Shown: one piece after another, positions 48,421 to 60,838 of the stretch | Position numbering within the stretch: the first letter of the stretch is position 1 | How the letters are laid out: every line of letters begins with the position of its first letter | From: Rhabdophis nuchalis | Taxonomy: Eukaryota > Chordata > Lepidosauria > Squamata > Natricidae | Direction: 5' to 3' | NCBI GenBank assembly: GCA_039707465.1 | Contig: CM077644.1 | Location: forward strand, 83,763,375 to 83,827,374 | DNA: 64,000 bases | Notes under the pieces: model-generated | Databases searched by the model: none | What the model was told of the DNA's origin: nothing | What the model saw: only the letters and a program-made list of their open reading frames with translations | Made by a program: the position numbers and the translations under genes

Positions 48421-48769
48421 TATTACTCATATCTATGTACAAGAATCTAGTCAATTAACCACCATCACTAAATTGACACTATAGAAGTTAATGGAATTCC
48501 AAAGGGGCTGGATTTGGATCACTTGTGAGAATGTAACAACTCCAGGCTGATTCCTCTCTTGACCTGACCCCCCAGGCTCTCCCTCATCTTCTTCTACATC
48601 ATGTGATATGTATTGTCAGTTTACAAAACCGCAAAATACTGACACTATTTTTTAATATAAACAAAAAACAGACGCTAATCAAGTTTTTTTAAAAAAAATT
48701 CAAGCTATAATATAAAGCAACAGAAAAGCAAGAAGTAAGAATATACAGTCATTAAATCTCAGTGTAGAA

Positions 48770-48878
48770 TAGTGTTTCTAAGCCTTGTCAACTCTAGGGT
48801 GGGTGAACTTTAACTCCTAGAATTCCCCAGGGAATTGAAGTCCACAAATCTTCAAGTTGCCAAGGTTGAGAAATGCTG
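48770..48878. mobile_element. Palindromic hAT-type MITE, decayed
   Basis: Same family as 46574-46708: AGTGTTTCTAAGCC, CCTAGAATTCCCCAG and GTTGCCAAGGTTGAGAAA. The target duplication is not preserved. Confidence 0.75.
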
Positions 48879-49127
48879 CTCTGGAGAGATGGGTATAGAA
48901 ATCTTTTTAGCAAAGACCCTCCTCCTTCAGCGAGTCCTGTTCTAATAAGTGCTCTACACTATTTCATTTTCTAATTGCAAAGGGAGAAAAAAAATGATAC
49001 TGTATTTTATGTCTTCCGTCCCCTTTATATGCTATAGTATGGCAATGCTATTATAATCTATCAGAACTGATCTGCTACTAGTGGAGGTACGTCTGTGGAG
49101 ATTCTCGCTCATACAGGTCATTGTATG

Positions 49128-49322
49128 TTTATTTATTTATTTATTTAGATTTATAGAACCGCCCTTCTCCATCGAAATGGACCCAGGGCAGTGCACAGGG
49201 AATTAAAATCGATAAATAACAATAAATACAGAATAATTAAAAATAAATTAAACTAAAAGCCTGTGCTAAAACATCCCAATTAAAATTCTAAAATACATTT
49301 ACTCATTGGCTAAGCTAGACCG
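49128..49322 (-). mobile_element. L2-clade LINE 3' end, inserted in a Penelope-like remnant
   Basis: The plus strand reads (TTTA)n then CCGCCCTTCTCC and GACCCAGGGCAGTGCACAGG, the reversed L2 3' UTR. It separates the GTGGAGATTCT phrase at about 49094 from the coding remnant starting near 49323. Confidence 0.82.
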
Positions 49323-50040
49323 TTGTCTCAAAACTGCTTTAAAAAACTGTTTTTCCTCGAGGAAGAAGAAAGTTCTCATCCAGGAAACTTAATCAGTTGT
49401 GATGGTTGTGATGGGAAGGATGGAGGATAGATTCTGACAGGATGATGTGGGGTAGGGATGGAAGGATTGCAGTCATCTGGTCCATTTGCACTCTCTGTGA
49501 AAGCTCTTGATGCCACTTGGGTGGTTTATTTTTGCCCTAAGGGTTTAATTGGTGGTGGAATCTTCTTGGAACCACTACAAGTACTGTGTTGTAGACTGGA
49601 GATTGATGGTGTATCATCCCTCCTCTGTTGAGAGAGGGCTGCTCAGTGTTGACATAAATGGCCTCTTTTTCACCTCTTTCAAACCAATGGTCCTCTCTAT
49701 TAAAAAGGTGGACTTTGCTGTCTTCAAAAAAGTAACCTTTGCCTTTCAACTACAGGTGGACAGTTGAATCTTTTTCTGACGGACTGGTGGTACCTGAAAA
49801 CTCACTGTATTTGTTGCTAACATAGGAAATCACTGGCTCCCTAAGATGATATTAAATGTGGAATATGCAGGCAGCTTTTCTTAGGGACTGTGCCTATTGG
49901 TGGCTTCTTGTATTAATCAATTCCAGGAGGATGGCATTGTCATAACAGTTCATGACTGGTGGGCAGTTATTAGTTTGCACTGATCTATCCAAATCTGATG
50001 GTAGTTTAATGTTGATTTTTTGGGGGATGGATAGCACACT
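49323..50040 (-). pseudogene. Probable Penelope-like element remnant (C-terminal endonuclease region)
   Basis: The minus-strand frame 49537-49749 includes GYFFEDSKVHLFNREDHWFE, KEAIYVNTEQPSLNRGG and HHQSPVYNTVL. I recognise this pattern (RWFERG-KEAIYV-PSLNRGGGLRHHLSP) from vertebrate proteins with a GIY-YIG type C-terminal domain in Penelope-like retroelements. Upstream (49750-50040) a broken frame has stops but gives related sequence. Downstream on the minus strand (49400-49358) a decayed CTGATTA...TGGATGAGAA motif resembles the hammerhead-like terminal repeat at 48290-48420. The family call is from memory. Confidence 0.55.
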
Positions 50041-50847
50041 CTGAAGAATGCAGGGGTGCAATCCCACTTTTTCCTCTCTAGTGCAATCTGGGTATAGTAT
50101 TGTTCAGACTATTGTAAACTGAGAACCATCTCCACACTTCTAAGTGAACGTGAGCAGACTTACATTAAGGCAGCCGACAACCTCTCATGTCAGAGCACAG
50201 TGGGACTTAATTCTGAGAAAATTATACATAGAATTGTGCCATTATGAAACTCAGAAAGAACTGAAAGATTATTTGCACAATCATGCTGAAAACCGTAAAA
50301 ATGGATGGGTGGCCAAGAATAAGGTTAAAACAAAATTGAAACACTGCAGAAAAGCAATTGTAGGAAAAGTGTTTAAATGATAAAAAAAAAAGAGTAGGTG
50401 CTTCTATTCAGACTAGCCTTGAACTGAAGGCTCACTCATTCTACTTAGAATATTTATTGCATCTTTCTTCATAGATAAAGGGAAATGGGGGATAAAGTTC
50501 CCAAGAGTGAAAGACAACTTGAGCTTAGTAAAGTAAAGATAGTGATGATATTGGCTCCTAAGATCAGGATAAGGTTAGGAAAATAGATGACTTAGTGGAA
50601 TACAATTTACCAAAATAAGAACAGTTTGCAGCTCAGGGTACTTTCTAAATAGCTGAAATAAGAAGGTAAGTAATGTATGCCTTAGGCACCCACACAGACT
50701 ATTTGCATAATCAATGTGGTGTCAGATCCAAATCATGAGTGGAAGGCCTCTCTTCTATTGTAAGTGACAGTCGAAAAAGAATCTACACTTCCAATAATGA
50801 ATTCTTTAGCTGTCAAGGTTTTTGACAACACCACAAACAAAATGTGG
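50041..50847. other. No feature recognised
   Basis: AT-rich DNA. The frame at 50144-50380 has no domain. Confidence 0.45.
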
Positions 50848-51894
<1,047 letters not shown>

Positions 51895-51936
51895 CAGTGT
51901 TGCTCAAACTTAGCAACTTCAAGATGGGAAGAATTG
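51895..51936. mobile_element. Palindromic hAT-type MITE fragment
   Basis: CAGTGTTGCTCAAACTTAGC then AACTTCAAGATGGGAA matches one arm of the MITE family at 46574-46708. Confidence 0.5.
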
Positions 51937-51959
51937 TACAGCCAGTATGAGATTGGAGG

Positions 51960-52850
51960 GGATTATTAATTCTATTGGTTGCATCGTCAGCCAGATGTTT
52001 AGACTGGATTTGGCCTTTTTGACTACCTGTTGAATCCTTACCAAGGACCTAAGATAGGCAAATGCTGGTGTTTAATAAAGTTAAAGGTTTGTTGCAGGAT
52101 GTAAGCTGTTACAGCAAAGGAACAGCTTTTGCAGTAGGCTAATTGCGATTTTGCCAATGTTGTTCTTCAAGTGGTGCTCTAGATGTTTTGGGATTGCATT
52201 CAATGTGCCTAGTATTATTGGTACTCTCTTTGCTTTTTTCCCCATAATCATTCTTTTTCCAGAATGACTCTTTCTTTCTGTTGCTTTCTATTTTGTGGTT
52301 TTCTGTAAATATTTCTATTCTCTTCTGCTGTCTCCAAATATTGCAATGTCCACTATCCAGACTTTTTGTCTTATCAACAGTTGTCAGGTTTGGGGTTTTA
52401 AATTTCAGAGCATTTTAGCTTTTTCAGTTTCTATTACTTGATCTTTTTGTAGTCCCATCAGTTTTTGTTGCAGGCAAACAGTATTTCTTGCAGATACAGT
52501 ATTCTAATACACAATTGCTGCTTTTCATTGTTTTCGTTGTTTCATTGCTTGAAAACTTGAAGCAGATAACTAGGTGATCTAGTGTTTCTTCAGCCCCATT
52601 GCAGAGACCATATTTTCAGTCTATTTCTTTTTTCTTTTTTCTTTTCAATTCTGGCTTTATATGCATTTGTTCTTAAGGCTTGGTCTTGTGAAGTCAACAT
52701 TATTCCATTTGTCTCTTTATTTGTGCTTTGCCTGCTAGTATTTTGGGATATTGACCATGTAATTCTTGGCCTTGCCATGTCCATTTTCTATTCTTCATTT
52801 GGTCTTGTAGGTCAGTTTTATCTCTTCAGTATTTAATAAAACTTCCTGGT
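51960..52850 (-). pseudogene. R4/Dong-like LINE ORF C-terminal fragment
   Basis: The minus-strand frame at 52590-52784 encodes KETNGIMLTSQDQALRTN and AYKARIEKKK. The phrase E-x-G-x-x-x-A-Q-D-Q-A-L-R-T-N is a hallmark I know from R4/Dong-type non-LTR elements, ahead of their cysteine motif and restriction-like endonuclease. Downstream on the minus strand the similarity continues in broken frames to about 51960. Confidence 0.6.
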
Positions 52851-53420
52851 GTACCAGCCATCAGGGTTCCAAGTAATAGGCCCATAGCAAGCAAAATTCT
52901 GAGGCAGGTAGATAACTCAAAGAGTAGCTTTATTGGATATATCATATTGGCACAGATCTGGTGAAAATCAACTATGAGGTTTCCCACGGTTTTCACCTAA
53001 TTAAAAGGAAAAGTTTTTCACTTTCTCAAAACAATCAGTGAATGGTCCAATCAGGGGTCCATCTGTTTGCTTGGTAACATCACTCCTCCTTCCTCTGACC
53101 AGGTATGAGAATGCCTTGGTTCTCAAGAGAAAGTATTTTATTTTGACTACAAAGTGCCAACTATCTTAATTTCCCCCTCCCTATCCCTCAGCTCCAGTGT
53201 GGCAACACTGAAATTCCAACATGGCTTTGATCAGGTCAGCTTCAGGGTTGATACCAGTTTCAATGCATCTTCTTTACTGTCCTTCAGATAGTCTCCCAAT
53301 GACCTTATTTCTTCTTTAAGTTTAATTGGTAGGCTCCCAACATTCCATGCCCACCTATCCTTCTTGGTAAACAGAGTCAATCTATGTTGCTGCATGTATG
53401 AAGGGATCACTAAGTGATTA
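52851..53420. other. Possible LTR-like repeat, unassigned
   Basis: The block has AGTAGCTTTATTGGATATATC (a reversed polyadenylation-type TTTATT) and later TTCCCCCTCCC. It resembles dispersed snake LTR sequences I have seen, but I found no ends, target duplication or coding sequence. Confidence 0.25.
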
Positions 53421-55147
53421 TCAACTTACTTTAGCTTTCCTTTGCTTCACAAGCCTTACAAAAGTAAAGATCGGTTGTAAAGTTACTTTTTCATCACCTT
53501 CCTAAATACAAATGGTTGCTAATATTTTTATTTATTTATATTTATTTTGTTTCAGCATGTTTAACTGTTCAAACCTGTTCAAAATCTTAATGGAAAACAA
53601 CCATGGGCCAGGAATGAGATTTTGGATACTAGAAAAAAAAGAAGAAGCCCTAGCTTCTTACAAAATGCTGCAAAAGTGGCATATTTCACCATTAATAATA
53701 TAACTGTCTGTGACAAGAGTGATATTATTGGCAGCATAATGCACTGTCCTTCACTATAGCTCTGTGGAGAGTGTCAGGAAATATACTGTAAGTATGTTAA
53801 AAAAAAAACCTGCCTAATAGTTGCATTTAAGGCTTAAAATCCTTTTCTTTGTCCTATATTGTCTCAACTGAAAGGTGGCCCAAGAGTAAACTCTGAATTT
53901 CATTTTATTTTATTTTTAAAGAGGTGCAAACCTGGCCAGCTGGCTTGTATTGCTGGATTGTTCCCTTTTGGAGGCAAAAAGGAATTATATCATGTAGGGT
54001 AAAAACAGATGAGTAACTGATGCTCTCAATCTCACACAGCTTAAATGTAATTTATTATTGGCAAAACTTAAAAAAAAATGAATATCCCAGTACAAAAGAT
54101 TTTATTATTTTTGGCCTCATAATACATGAGTTCTGCCTTTTACAGCAAAAGAAAACATTAATGAAAGTGGTAATACATGCTCCAGATCTGAATTACTGGG
54201 GAATAAAAACCTGAGCATCTTTTGGCCATCAGGATTTCAGCACCATTTAAGGATTTGGATAATACCTCATTCAACACCGAAAACCATAGGAAATCAAAGC
54301 CAAACACATTTCTTTTCAATTGCGGTTACGAACAGTGCATTCAATATTTCATTTCTATTAAAGTTTCTGTTTTATAAATGTTCCAGGGATTATAGTAATA
54401 AATAAATAAAGTACCCTTGCTTGACTTAAAAGTTCCTTTTGTAGTTTCTTCAGAAATGCTGCTTTAAGTGATTTCAGCCATGTTGGTCATTGGGGTACTA
54501 ATTAGGACTTGTTGAAACCACTTCAGAGTCACGTATTATATGCATGTGCATGCACATACACAAACTGTACTATAGCTAGTTTATGCCCCTGGCTACTCAT
54601 AATTTCCCCCTTTAAAAAAAAATAGTAATGAAGCTGGCAGTCGCATTATTCCGATCAAACCCAAATGATTTGGTAGTGCTGATTCAAGAGATGTGTGTGT
54701 TGGGTTTGTTTTTATCCCTGAGTTATTAACTGGACAATGACATGTTCTTTTTGGTTACTGTTCTTTGCCTTTGCATCACTAATATTTGCTGGCAGGAAAA
54801 GAAAAAAAAAAGATTGATTTTTTTTGCAAGTGTTTTAACTTCAACATTAAAGAAGACTGTCATCTGACATTAGTGAGTAATATGTGTCAGACATGGCAGT
54901 GCTTTCTTTGACTTTCATGTTCCGAAGATACATGAAAAATTAGCTCAAACCCTCCATTCGTTACAATTTTCTAGAAAGACTTGGAATGAAGATGCTGCTG
55001 GAATGAATATATTCACCCTGTGGTGTTAGCGTGATGTGTGAGTTCAATATTCTCTCTTAAAGGAATCTGAGAATTTAATTTTGTTTGATAATTTGTATAC
55101 TTATTCCAGGAAATTGGATTTTTTTTTCTTGTGACAATTCTGTAATT
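53421..55147. other. No feature recognised
   Basis: AT-rich DNA with no supported feature. Confidence 0.5.
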
Positions 55148-55346
55148 CCTTGCATTGGGGTGGAATCGGGGCAACTGAACGGAGCTTGAGCATTTACTAG
55201 CCAGATGCCCTCCCTGTTGCCTATATGGAATTTATAGCAGATAATTACTCATTGCGTCCAGAGAGATAAATATCTGCCACTACCTAGGATCGAACTCACA
55301 GCTTCCTGACTGTGAGGCAAAAGCTCTACCTCTAGGCCACCACACC
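55148..55346 (-). mobile_element. tRNA-derived SINE, about 200 bp
   Basis: On the minus strand the right end gives a tRNA-like head: TAGAGGTAGAGCTTTTGCCT (A box) and GAGTTCGATCCTAGG (B box, about 55287-55300). The body continues with CAGATATTTATCTCTCTGG. The A-to-B spacing fits a tRNA. The head is unlike those of the other SINEs here. Confidence 0.65.
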
Positions 55347-56717
55347 ATTCTTTATCCCAGGTAATTGGATAATATATTGCAATTTTTGGTGGGGGAGGAG
55401 GAATTGTAAGGTTTCCAGTCAGCTGAGATGGACAGCTATATAAATTGAATAAAGAAATAAAGAAATAAGAATTCCAAAAATAAAAAAAAACTTGATAACT
55501 AAGTTTTGCATCATTAGGAAGTAAAAAAATTATAAACTGGAAGTAGTAAAAAAATCTTTATAGGGTTGATTCCTATAAAGGAAGATTTCCTATCAAATCT
55601 AGCAGTAGTAGAAGACAAGCTGCTAAACTCTTCTTCACATTCTAGATTGGATTTTTTGTTATTAATTTGTTCTGATAGAATACAGAGAACACCGTTTTTG
55701 AATAAAACATATGATCTACTGATTAATCAGATTCTTTTTCTGATGTGAGTCATAATTTGGCATTTGAAGGATACAGAAGGACAGAATGAGCGTGCAGGGA
55801 AGAATGTTGAATTCCCAGTTTGATTGCAAAGAAAAGAGAAACAAAAAGTAAAAGGTAAAAGAAAAGTACATTTAGTGAAAGAGAACGTCCAAGAGTTTCT
55901 TTCTTTCTTATGATTGTTTAAATTAAGGTTACCTTGAGGATGTTAGGTGGACGTGACTACTATATTAATTTTGGACAATGTGTTTAATTTGTAATTGTCA
56001 CTAATTAAATACAATATTACAAAACCTTTTCCATGCAGATTTTTTTTAATGGAACTGCAATGCAAAAGCTTAGATTTTCAAGTTATGTATCTTAAGCAAA
56101 ATCCTCTTGCAATAAATGTAGTTTATAGTAGTTATTTTTTTTAGTTGTTATTCCTATGTCTGAGGAATCTTAAGTAGATGAACATAACAATCACCCAAAA
56201 CAAAAGAGTCACGGTGAAGTTTGACAGGTATGTTATCATCTACTGTTGAACTTGGAAGCAAAGGTTTTTTTTCCTACCCTTGGAGTTGCAGAGAAAGTTG
56301 ATAAGATGTCATAATCAATCCTTCCACATATCCTTCCTATTTATGTCATAGTTGTAAATAGATTTGGGATTACTGACACTCTGAATATGTTCTCTATGCA
56401 ACAGCAACACCAAGAAATTCCAAGTCACTTTTTCTTCTTCGAATCAAAGAAATTAATTCCTCTTTGGCTGTTGCAAAATTGAAACGTACAAAGTATCTGA
56501 CACCACATTGACAAGAGCAGCAAGTTTTCACTATCATTTTGTATTCTAGAGCAGAAAAGGTTAATTAAGTAGCTCCCTCACCAAAAAAACCCCACCCCTC
56601 TTTCTTGTCTTCAGAGAAATCCATCACAGCTGAAGGAACTGCAAAGTTTTCTGGACCTTCAACATTTTTTGAGCCCCTCCCATAGTAGCACCACCAAATG
56701 CCAAATATGAACTGCCA
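55347..56717. other. No feature recognised
   Basis: AT-rich DNA, with AAATAAAG repeats near 55450. Confidence 0.5.
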
Positions 56718-57097
56718 CAGGTAGTACTTGACTTTAAAAAGTTTATTTAGTGAACAAAGTTACAACGGTACTTAAAAAAAGTGACGGATGACCATTTTCC
56801 ACACAACCATTGGAAAGTCTCCATGGTCATGTGATCAGAATCCAGACGCTTGGCAACCAGCTCACATAAATTGCACAGTGCACAATTGCACTGTCCCAGG
56901 GTCATGTGATCACCTTCTGCAACCTTCAGGTAAGCAAAGTCAACGGGGAAGTCAGATTCACTTATATTACTAACTTAACAACTGCAGGGATCCACTTAAC
57001 AGCTGGGGCAAGAAAGGTAAAATAGGGCAAAATTAAGTGTCTCACTCAACAACAGAAATTTTAGTCTCAATTGGCATTGTAAGTCAAGGACTACCTG
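56718..57097. mobile_element. DNA transposon MITE with CAGGTAGT termini, 380 bp
   Basis: Terminal inverted repeats CAGGTAGTACTTGACTT and AAGTCAAGGACTACCTG (one mismatch). The interior is a diverged long palindrome with GTCATGTGATCA on one side and CATGTGATCACC on the other. No transposase is present and I see no clear target duplication. The superfamily is uncertain. Confidence 0.78.
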
Positions 57098-57109
57098 AAA
57101 TCAGTGCAA

Positions 57110-57262
57110 TGGCTTGTTTTCAGAAGTTATGGATGCTTCACTGCTGAAATTTTATAAGAAAAGATTGGACAGCCATTTGTCTGAAGTGGTATAGGTTCTC
57201 CTGCTTGAGCAGGGGCTTAGACTAGAAAACCTCCAAGGTCCCTTCCAACTCTGTTATTTTCT
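57110..57262 (+). pseudogene. CR1 LINE 3' end
   Basis: Coding trace RLDSHLSEVV-like (GATTGGACAGCCATTTGTCT) followed by the CR1 3' UTR AACCTCCAAGGTCCCTTCCA and CTCTGTTATTTTCTTA. Confidence 0.85.
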
Positions 57263-58344
57263 TAAATTTCTTCTCATCTGTGTTATAGGCTTGGTCAAGG
57301 ACAAGATGTCCAATTAAGAAATGTATCTGGAAACTGCTTTAACTACATGCAACTAGTGTGAAATGCAACTGTTATCAGAAAGCCTCCCTTTTCTAGCACA
57401 ATATCAACTGCGAAACCTAGAGATCTGTATGGGGAAAAATACTGAAATAAGAATGTCACGACTACATTTTCACTTTAAAAGATTTTAGAAGACTGAAGGG
57501 AAGCAAAAGATGTCCAGATGGACAGACCAGAGGCAGAAGCTGAGATTGAAAGAGAAGGACTAGTAGAAGCAGAAATGGAAATGAAGACATTAAAGAGTGG
57601 ATGGTTGTAGAAAATAAGAGCAGAGAGACATTGGATTAGAGACTTCTCTTGCCCAAACTGTTTTCTTATGATGTTTTAGAATGTTCTCATGACAGCCTTC
57701 ACTGACATAAGGAACAGAAATCATTATTTATCTGCCTTTTGTGGGGAAAAAACATTAGAAAAGGTTTAAGGATGATGACTGTCTCTTGAACTATTTTCCC
57801 AAGTTCTTCTTTGGAGGTAACAAAGATCTAACAGAATTTTGTATATCAGGAAGATTTGTCTCTGTTTGAAATAGGCTGAGTGGATAAGTATGGCAGTGTA
57901 ACTTATATGAGCTAATAGATTTGGTATGCATATTCCTAAAGTTGTGATAAGATAATTAAAACACATTAGTTTTGAAACACTTCTATGAAGTTAAAAGGTA
58001 TACATTTTCAAAATGTTCTTTTTTATTAAAAAGATTGTTGAAGTTAGTATTTTGTGTGGTTATTTAAATTGTTGATGTGGTTGATTGTTGCTAATAGTGT
58101 TGAAAAATCATGACAAAATATTTTTTCAACAGCTCATTTTATTTAATCCAATTTTAAGACATGCAAATGTATTAATGATGTCCAGATATCCCTTCCTTTT
58201 CATTTTAATTAAAAGTATGTTAATTTTAAAGTAATTTTTTTTAAATTTACTGAAAAAGCTCTATTATAATGGATGAAATAACATTTCAAATGAAAACCAG
58301 CCACATGTTTATCAAATTTATGGGTTCTTGTCATCTCATATATA
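57263..58344. other. No feature recognised
   Basis: AT-rich DNA with no supported feature. Confidence 0.5.
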
Positions 58345-58560
58345 ATAATATTTATTCATTTGTATCCTGCCTTTATTATTTTTCCTAATAACTCAACACA
58401 ATGAACATATTCAACACACTTCCTTCTCCTGTTTTCCCCACAACAAAAACTCTGTGAGATGAGCTGGGCTGAGAAAGATTGACTTTGGTTGGTTTTCATA
58501 GCTAAGGAAGGATTTGAACTTACAGACTTCTGTTTTGTAGCCTGGTGCTTTAACAAACTG
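58345..58560 (-). mobile_element. tRNA-derived SINE, decayed
   Basis: The plus strand reads TTTGTATCCTGCCTTTATTA, AACTCTGTGAGATGAGCTGG and the reversed head TTGAACTTACAGACTTCTG and GGTGCTTTAACAAACTGGAT. Same family as 62740-62935 and, in plus orientation, 7279-7400. Confidence 0.65.
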
Positions 58561-58721
58561 GATCTATATATTTGTAATATGATTTAAGTGTTAGTATTCT
58601 TCACTTAAACTCTGTATGGGTACATCAATACATTTTTGTTACTTGATCTTTACTGATTAGATTATATATGTATATATGTATGTATATATTTGTGTCATAT
58701 ATATATATATGTATGTATGTA

Positions 58722-58774
58722 ACAGTATGTCTCCTCCCTTAATTGGGGCCTAATAACAGGTTGTTGTGAAACAA

Positions 58775-58779
<5 letters not shown>
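58722..58779 (+). repeat. Inverted fragment of the 343-bp satellite unit between microsatellites
   Basis: AACAGTATGTCTCCTCCC to GTGAAACAATTAC is the reverse complement of unit positions 2-59 with one or two changes. It ends exactly at the unit start and is bounded by (TA)n/(TATG)n on the left and (CATA)n on the right. Confidence 0.9.

Positions 58780-58831
<52 letters not shown>
58780..58831. repeat. (CATA)n microsatellite
   Basis: About 13 units of ATAC, starting at the end of the inverted satellite fragment. Confidence 0.95.
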
Positions 58832-58834
<3 letters not shown>

Positions 58835-58922
58835 GTTTTCTGAGGTTTTCGCGGGTGTTTATATGTAGGTCTTTGGTTGTTCGGGTTTTCTCCCGCGTAG
58901 AATTGGAAGTATCTTCAGTGTT
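58832..58922. repeat. Repeat module preceding the subfamily C units
   Basis: GAGGTTTTCGCGGGTG and TTTTCTCCCGCGTAGAATTG form a recognisable dispersed module. It resembles the start of the module at 2558-2610, which there leads into a hammerhead-like motif. Here it is cut after ATCTTCAG and joins the first subfamily C unit. Confidence 0.5.
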
Positions 58923-59086
58923 AAGAGGTCCCTTTAAGGGGAGGAGACTCAACGTCATCCCTCTCTGCCCTTCGACTCATCCTAGAGATCATCCAGAGAT
59001 CATCCAGACAGAGAACCTAATTAGATTACTGCTGTGTGACAATTTTTAGATATGTGTTAGACTTTTTAGAGGGCTGAAAATAAAGA

Positions 59087-59133
59087 GACCAGGATGGATC
59101 CATTTCAGGCTTGTTAGCCTTCTTCAGCTGGCC
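59087..59133 (-). ncRNA. Type I hammerhead ribozyme, subfamily C unit 1
   Basis: Minus strand: GGCCAG, CTGAAGA, stem II AGGCT-AACA-AGCCT, GAA, ATGGATCCAT, C17, CTGGTC. Stem II differs from both other subfamilies with pairing kept (first pair A-U instead of G-C). TTTT at 59080-59077 lies just after the ribozyme and would end a pol III transcript there. Confidence 0.92.
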
Positions 59134-59428
59134 ATACTCCTTCTACTGGGATTTGAACTGGTGCTTTCCAGCATATGAGACAGGCTTCTCTATGCCTTGA
59201 GCTATCCAGTATCCCTGATATATCAGCCAATTTACAGGACTCTGAAATGAGAGATAATTATCACAGCTCCTGTTAAGAGGTCCCTTTAAGGGGAGGGGAC
59301 TCAACGTCATCCCTCTCTGCCCTTCGACTCATCCTAGAGATCATCCAGACAGAGAACCTAATTAGATTACTGCTGTGTGACATTTTTTTAGATATGTGTT
59401 AGAATTTTTTAAGGGCTGAAAATAAAGA

Positions 59429-59475
59429 GACCAGGATGGATCCATTTCAGGCTTGTTAGCCTTCTTCAGCTGGTC
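59429..59475 (-). ncRNA. Type I hammerhead ribozyme, subfamily C unit 2
   Basis: Same as unit 1 except that the first stem I strand reads GACCAG, which converts the G-U pair with CTGGTC into A-U and makes stem I fully Watson-Crick. Confidence 0.92.
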
Positions 59476-59765
59476 ATACTCCTTCTACTGGGATTTGAAC
59501 TGGTGCTTTCCAGCATATGAGACAGGCTTCTCTATGCCTTGAGCTATCCAGTATCCCTGATATATCAGCCAATTTACAGGACTCTTAAATGAGAGATAAT
59601 TATCACAGCTCCTGTTAAGAGGTCCCTTTAAGGGGAGGAGACTCAACGTCATCCCTCTCTGCCCTTCGACTCATCCTAGAGATCATCCAGAGAACCTAAT
59701 TAGATTACTGCTGTGTGACATTTTTTAGATATGTGTTAGAATTTTTTAAGGGCTGAAAATAAAGA

Positions 59766-59812
59766 GACCAGGATGGATCCATTTCAGGCTTGTTAGCCTT
59801 CTTCAGCTGGCC
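59766..59812 (-). ncRNA. Type I hammerhead ribozyme, subfamily C unit 3
   Basis: Identical in core and stems to unit 1, again with TTTT six nt beyond. Confidence 0.92.
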
Positions 59813-60102
59813 ATACTCCTTCTACTGGGATTTGAACTGGTGCTTTCCAGCATATGAGACAGGCTTCTCTATGCCTTGAGCTATCCAGTATCCCTGATAT
59901 ATCAGCCAATTTACAGGACTCTTAAATGAGAGATAATTATCACAGCTCCTGTTAAGAGGTCCCTTTAAGGGGAGGAGACTCAACGTCATCCCTCTCTGCC
60001 CTTCGACTCATCCTAGAGATCATCCAGAGAACCTAATTAGATTACTGCTGTGTGACATTTTTTAGATATGTGTTAGAATTTTTTAAGGGCTGAAAATAAA
60101 GA

Positions 60103-60149
60103 GACCAGGATGGATCCATTTCAGGCTTGTTAGCCTTCTTCAGCTGGCC
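60103..60149 (-). ncRNA. Type I hammerhead ribozyme, subfamily C unit 4
   Basis: Identical in core and stems to unit 1, but the tRNA-like head upstream is of a different variant (GGTTTGAACCGG on the plus strand near 60165), as if recombined. Confidence 0.92.
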
Positions 60150-60439
60150 ATACTACCTCCACTGGGGTTTGAACCGGCACTCTCCAGCATATCAAGCAAG
60201 GCTCTCTATGCTTTGAGCTATCCGGCTTCCCCTGATTACATATATATATATATGTAATTGTTTCACAACAACCTGTTATTAGGCCCCAATTAAGGGAGGA
60301 GACATACTGTTTCCTTTCCTGCCTTTCTGCTCATCACCAGAGACCATCTAGACAGCAAGCCAAGAATTACGTTGTGTAATTTTTTTTTTAGATATGTGTG
60401 TTAGTTTTATGAGCTGATCAATAAATTAAATTAAAGAGA

Positions 60440-60486
60440 GACCAGGATAGATCTATTTCGAGCTTATTAGCTCTCATCAGCTGGCC
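60440..60486 (-). ncRNA. Type I hammerhead ribozyme, diverged satellite unit 1
   Basis: Same 47-nt sequence as the main array, although the rest of the unit has diverged. This suggests the ribozyme is more conserved than its surroundings. Confidence 0.92.
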
Positions 60487-60791
60487 ATACCCTTTACTGG
60501 GATTTGAACTGGGGCTGTGTTGCATGCCAGGCAAGGAGCCTAGCACTTAAGCCAAGCCGGTTCCCCTTATTGCATCAGCTGAGACAGGGTATATTAGTAT
60601 AGGTAATTGTTTCACAACAACCTGTTATTAGGCCCAAATTAAGGGAGGAGACATACTGTTTCCTTTCCTGCCTTTCGGCTCATCACCAGAGACCATCTAG
60701 ACAGAAAGCCAAGAATTCCATTGTGTAATTTTTTTTTTTTAAGATATGTGTGTCAGTTTTATAAGCTGATCAATAAATTAAATTAGAGAGA

Positions 60792-60838
60792 GACCAGGAT
60801 AGATCTATTTCAAGCTTATTAGCTCTCATCAGCTGGCC
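60792..60838 (-). ncRNA. Type I hammerhead ribozyme, diverged satellite unit 2
   Basis: As in the main array, but the closing base of stem II is changed (AGCTT), making its first pair G-U. The core is intact. Confidence 0.9.

Larger units (their letters stand above)
58923..60240 (-). repeat. Subfamily C ribozyme satellite, four tandem units
   Basis: Units begin AAGAGGTCCCTTTAAGGGGA at 58923, 59275, 59617 and 59954 (periods 352, 342, 337). The first has a duplicated AGATCATCCAG and the last diverges in its head. On the minus strand each has a tRNA-like head (for example AGTTCAAATCCC near 59149), a hammerhead, then TTTT six nt past the ribozyme. They share the unit plan and many blocks with the main satellite (TCATC-AGAGATCATC, AGATATGTGTTAG). 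Confidence 0.93.
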
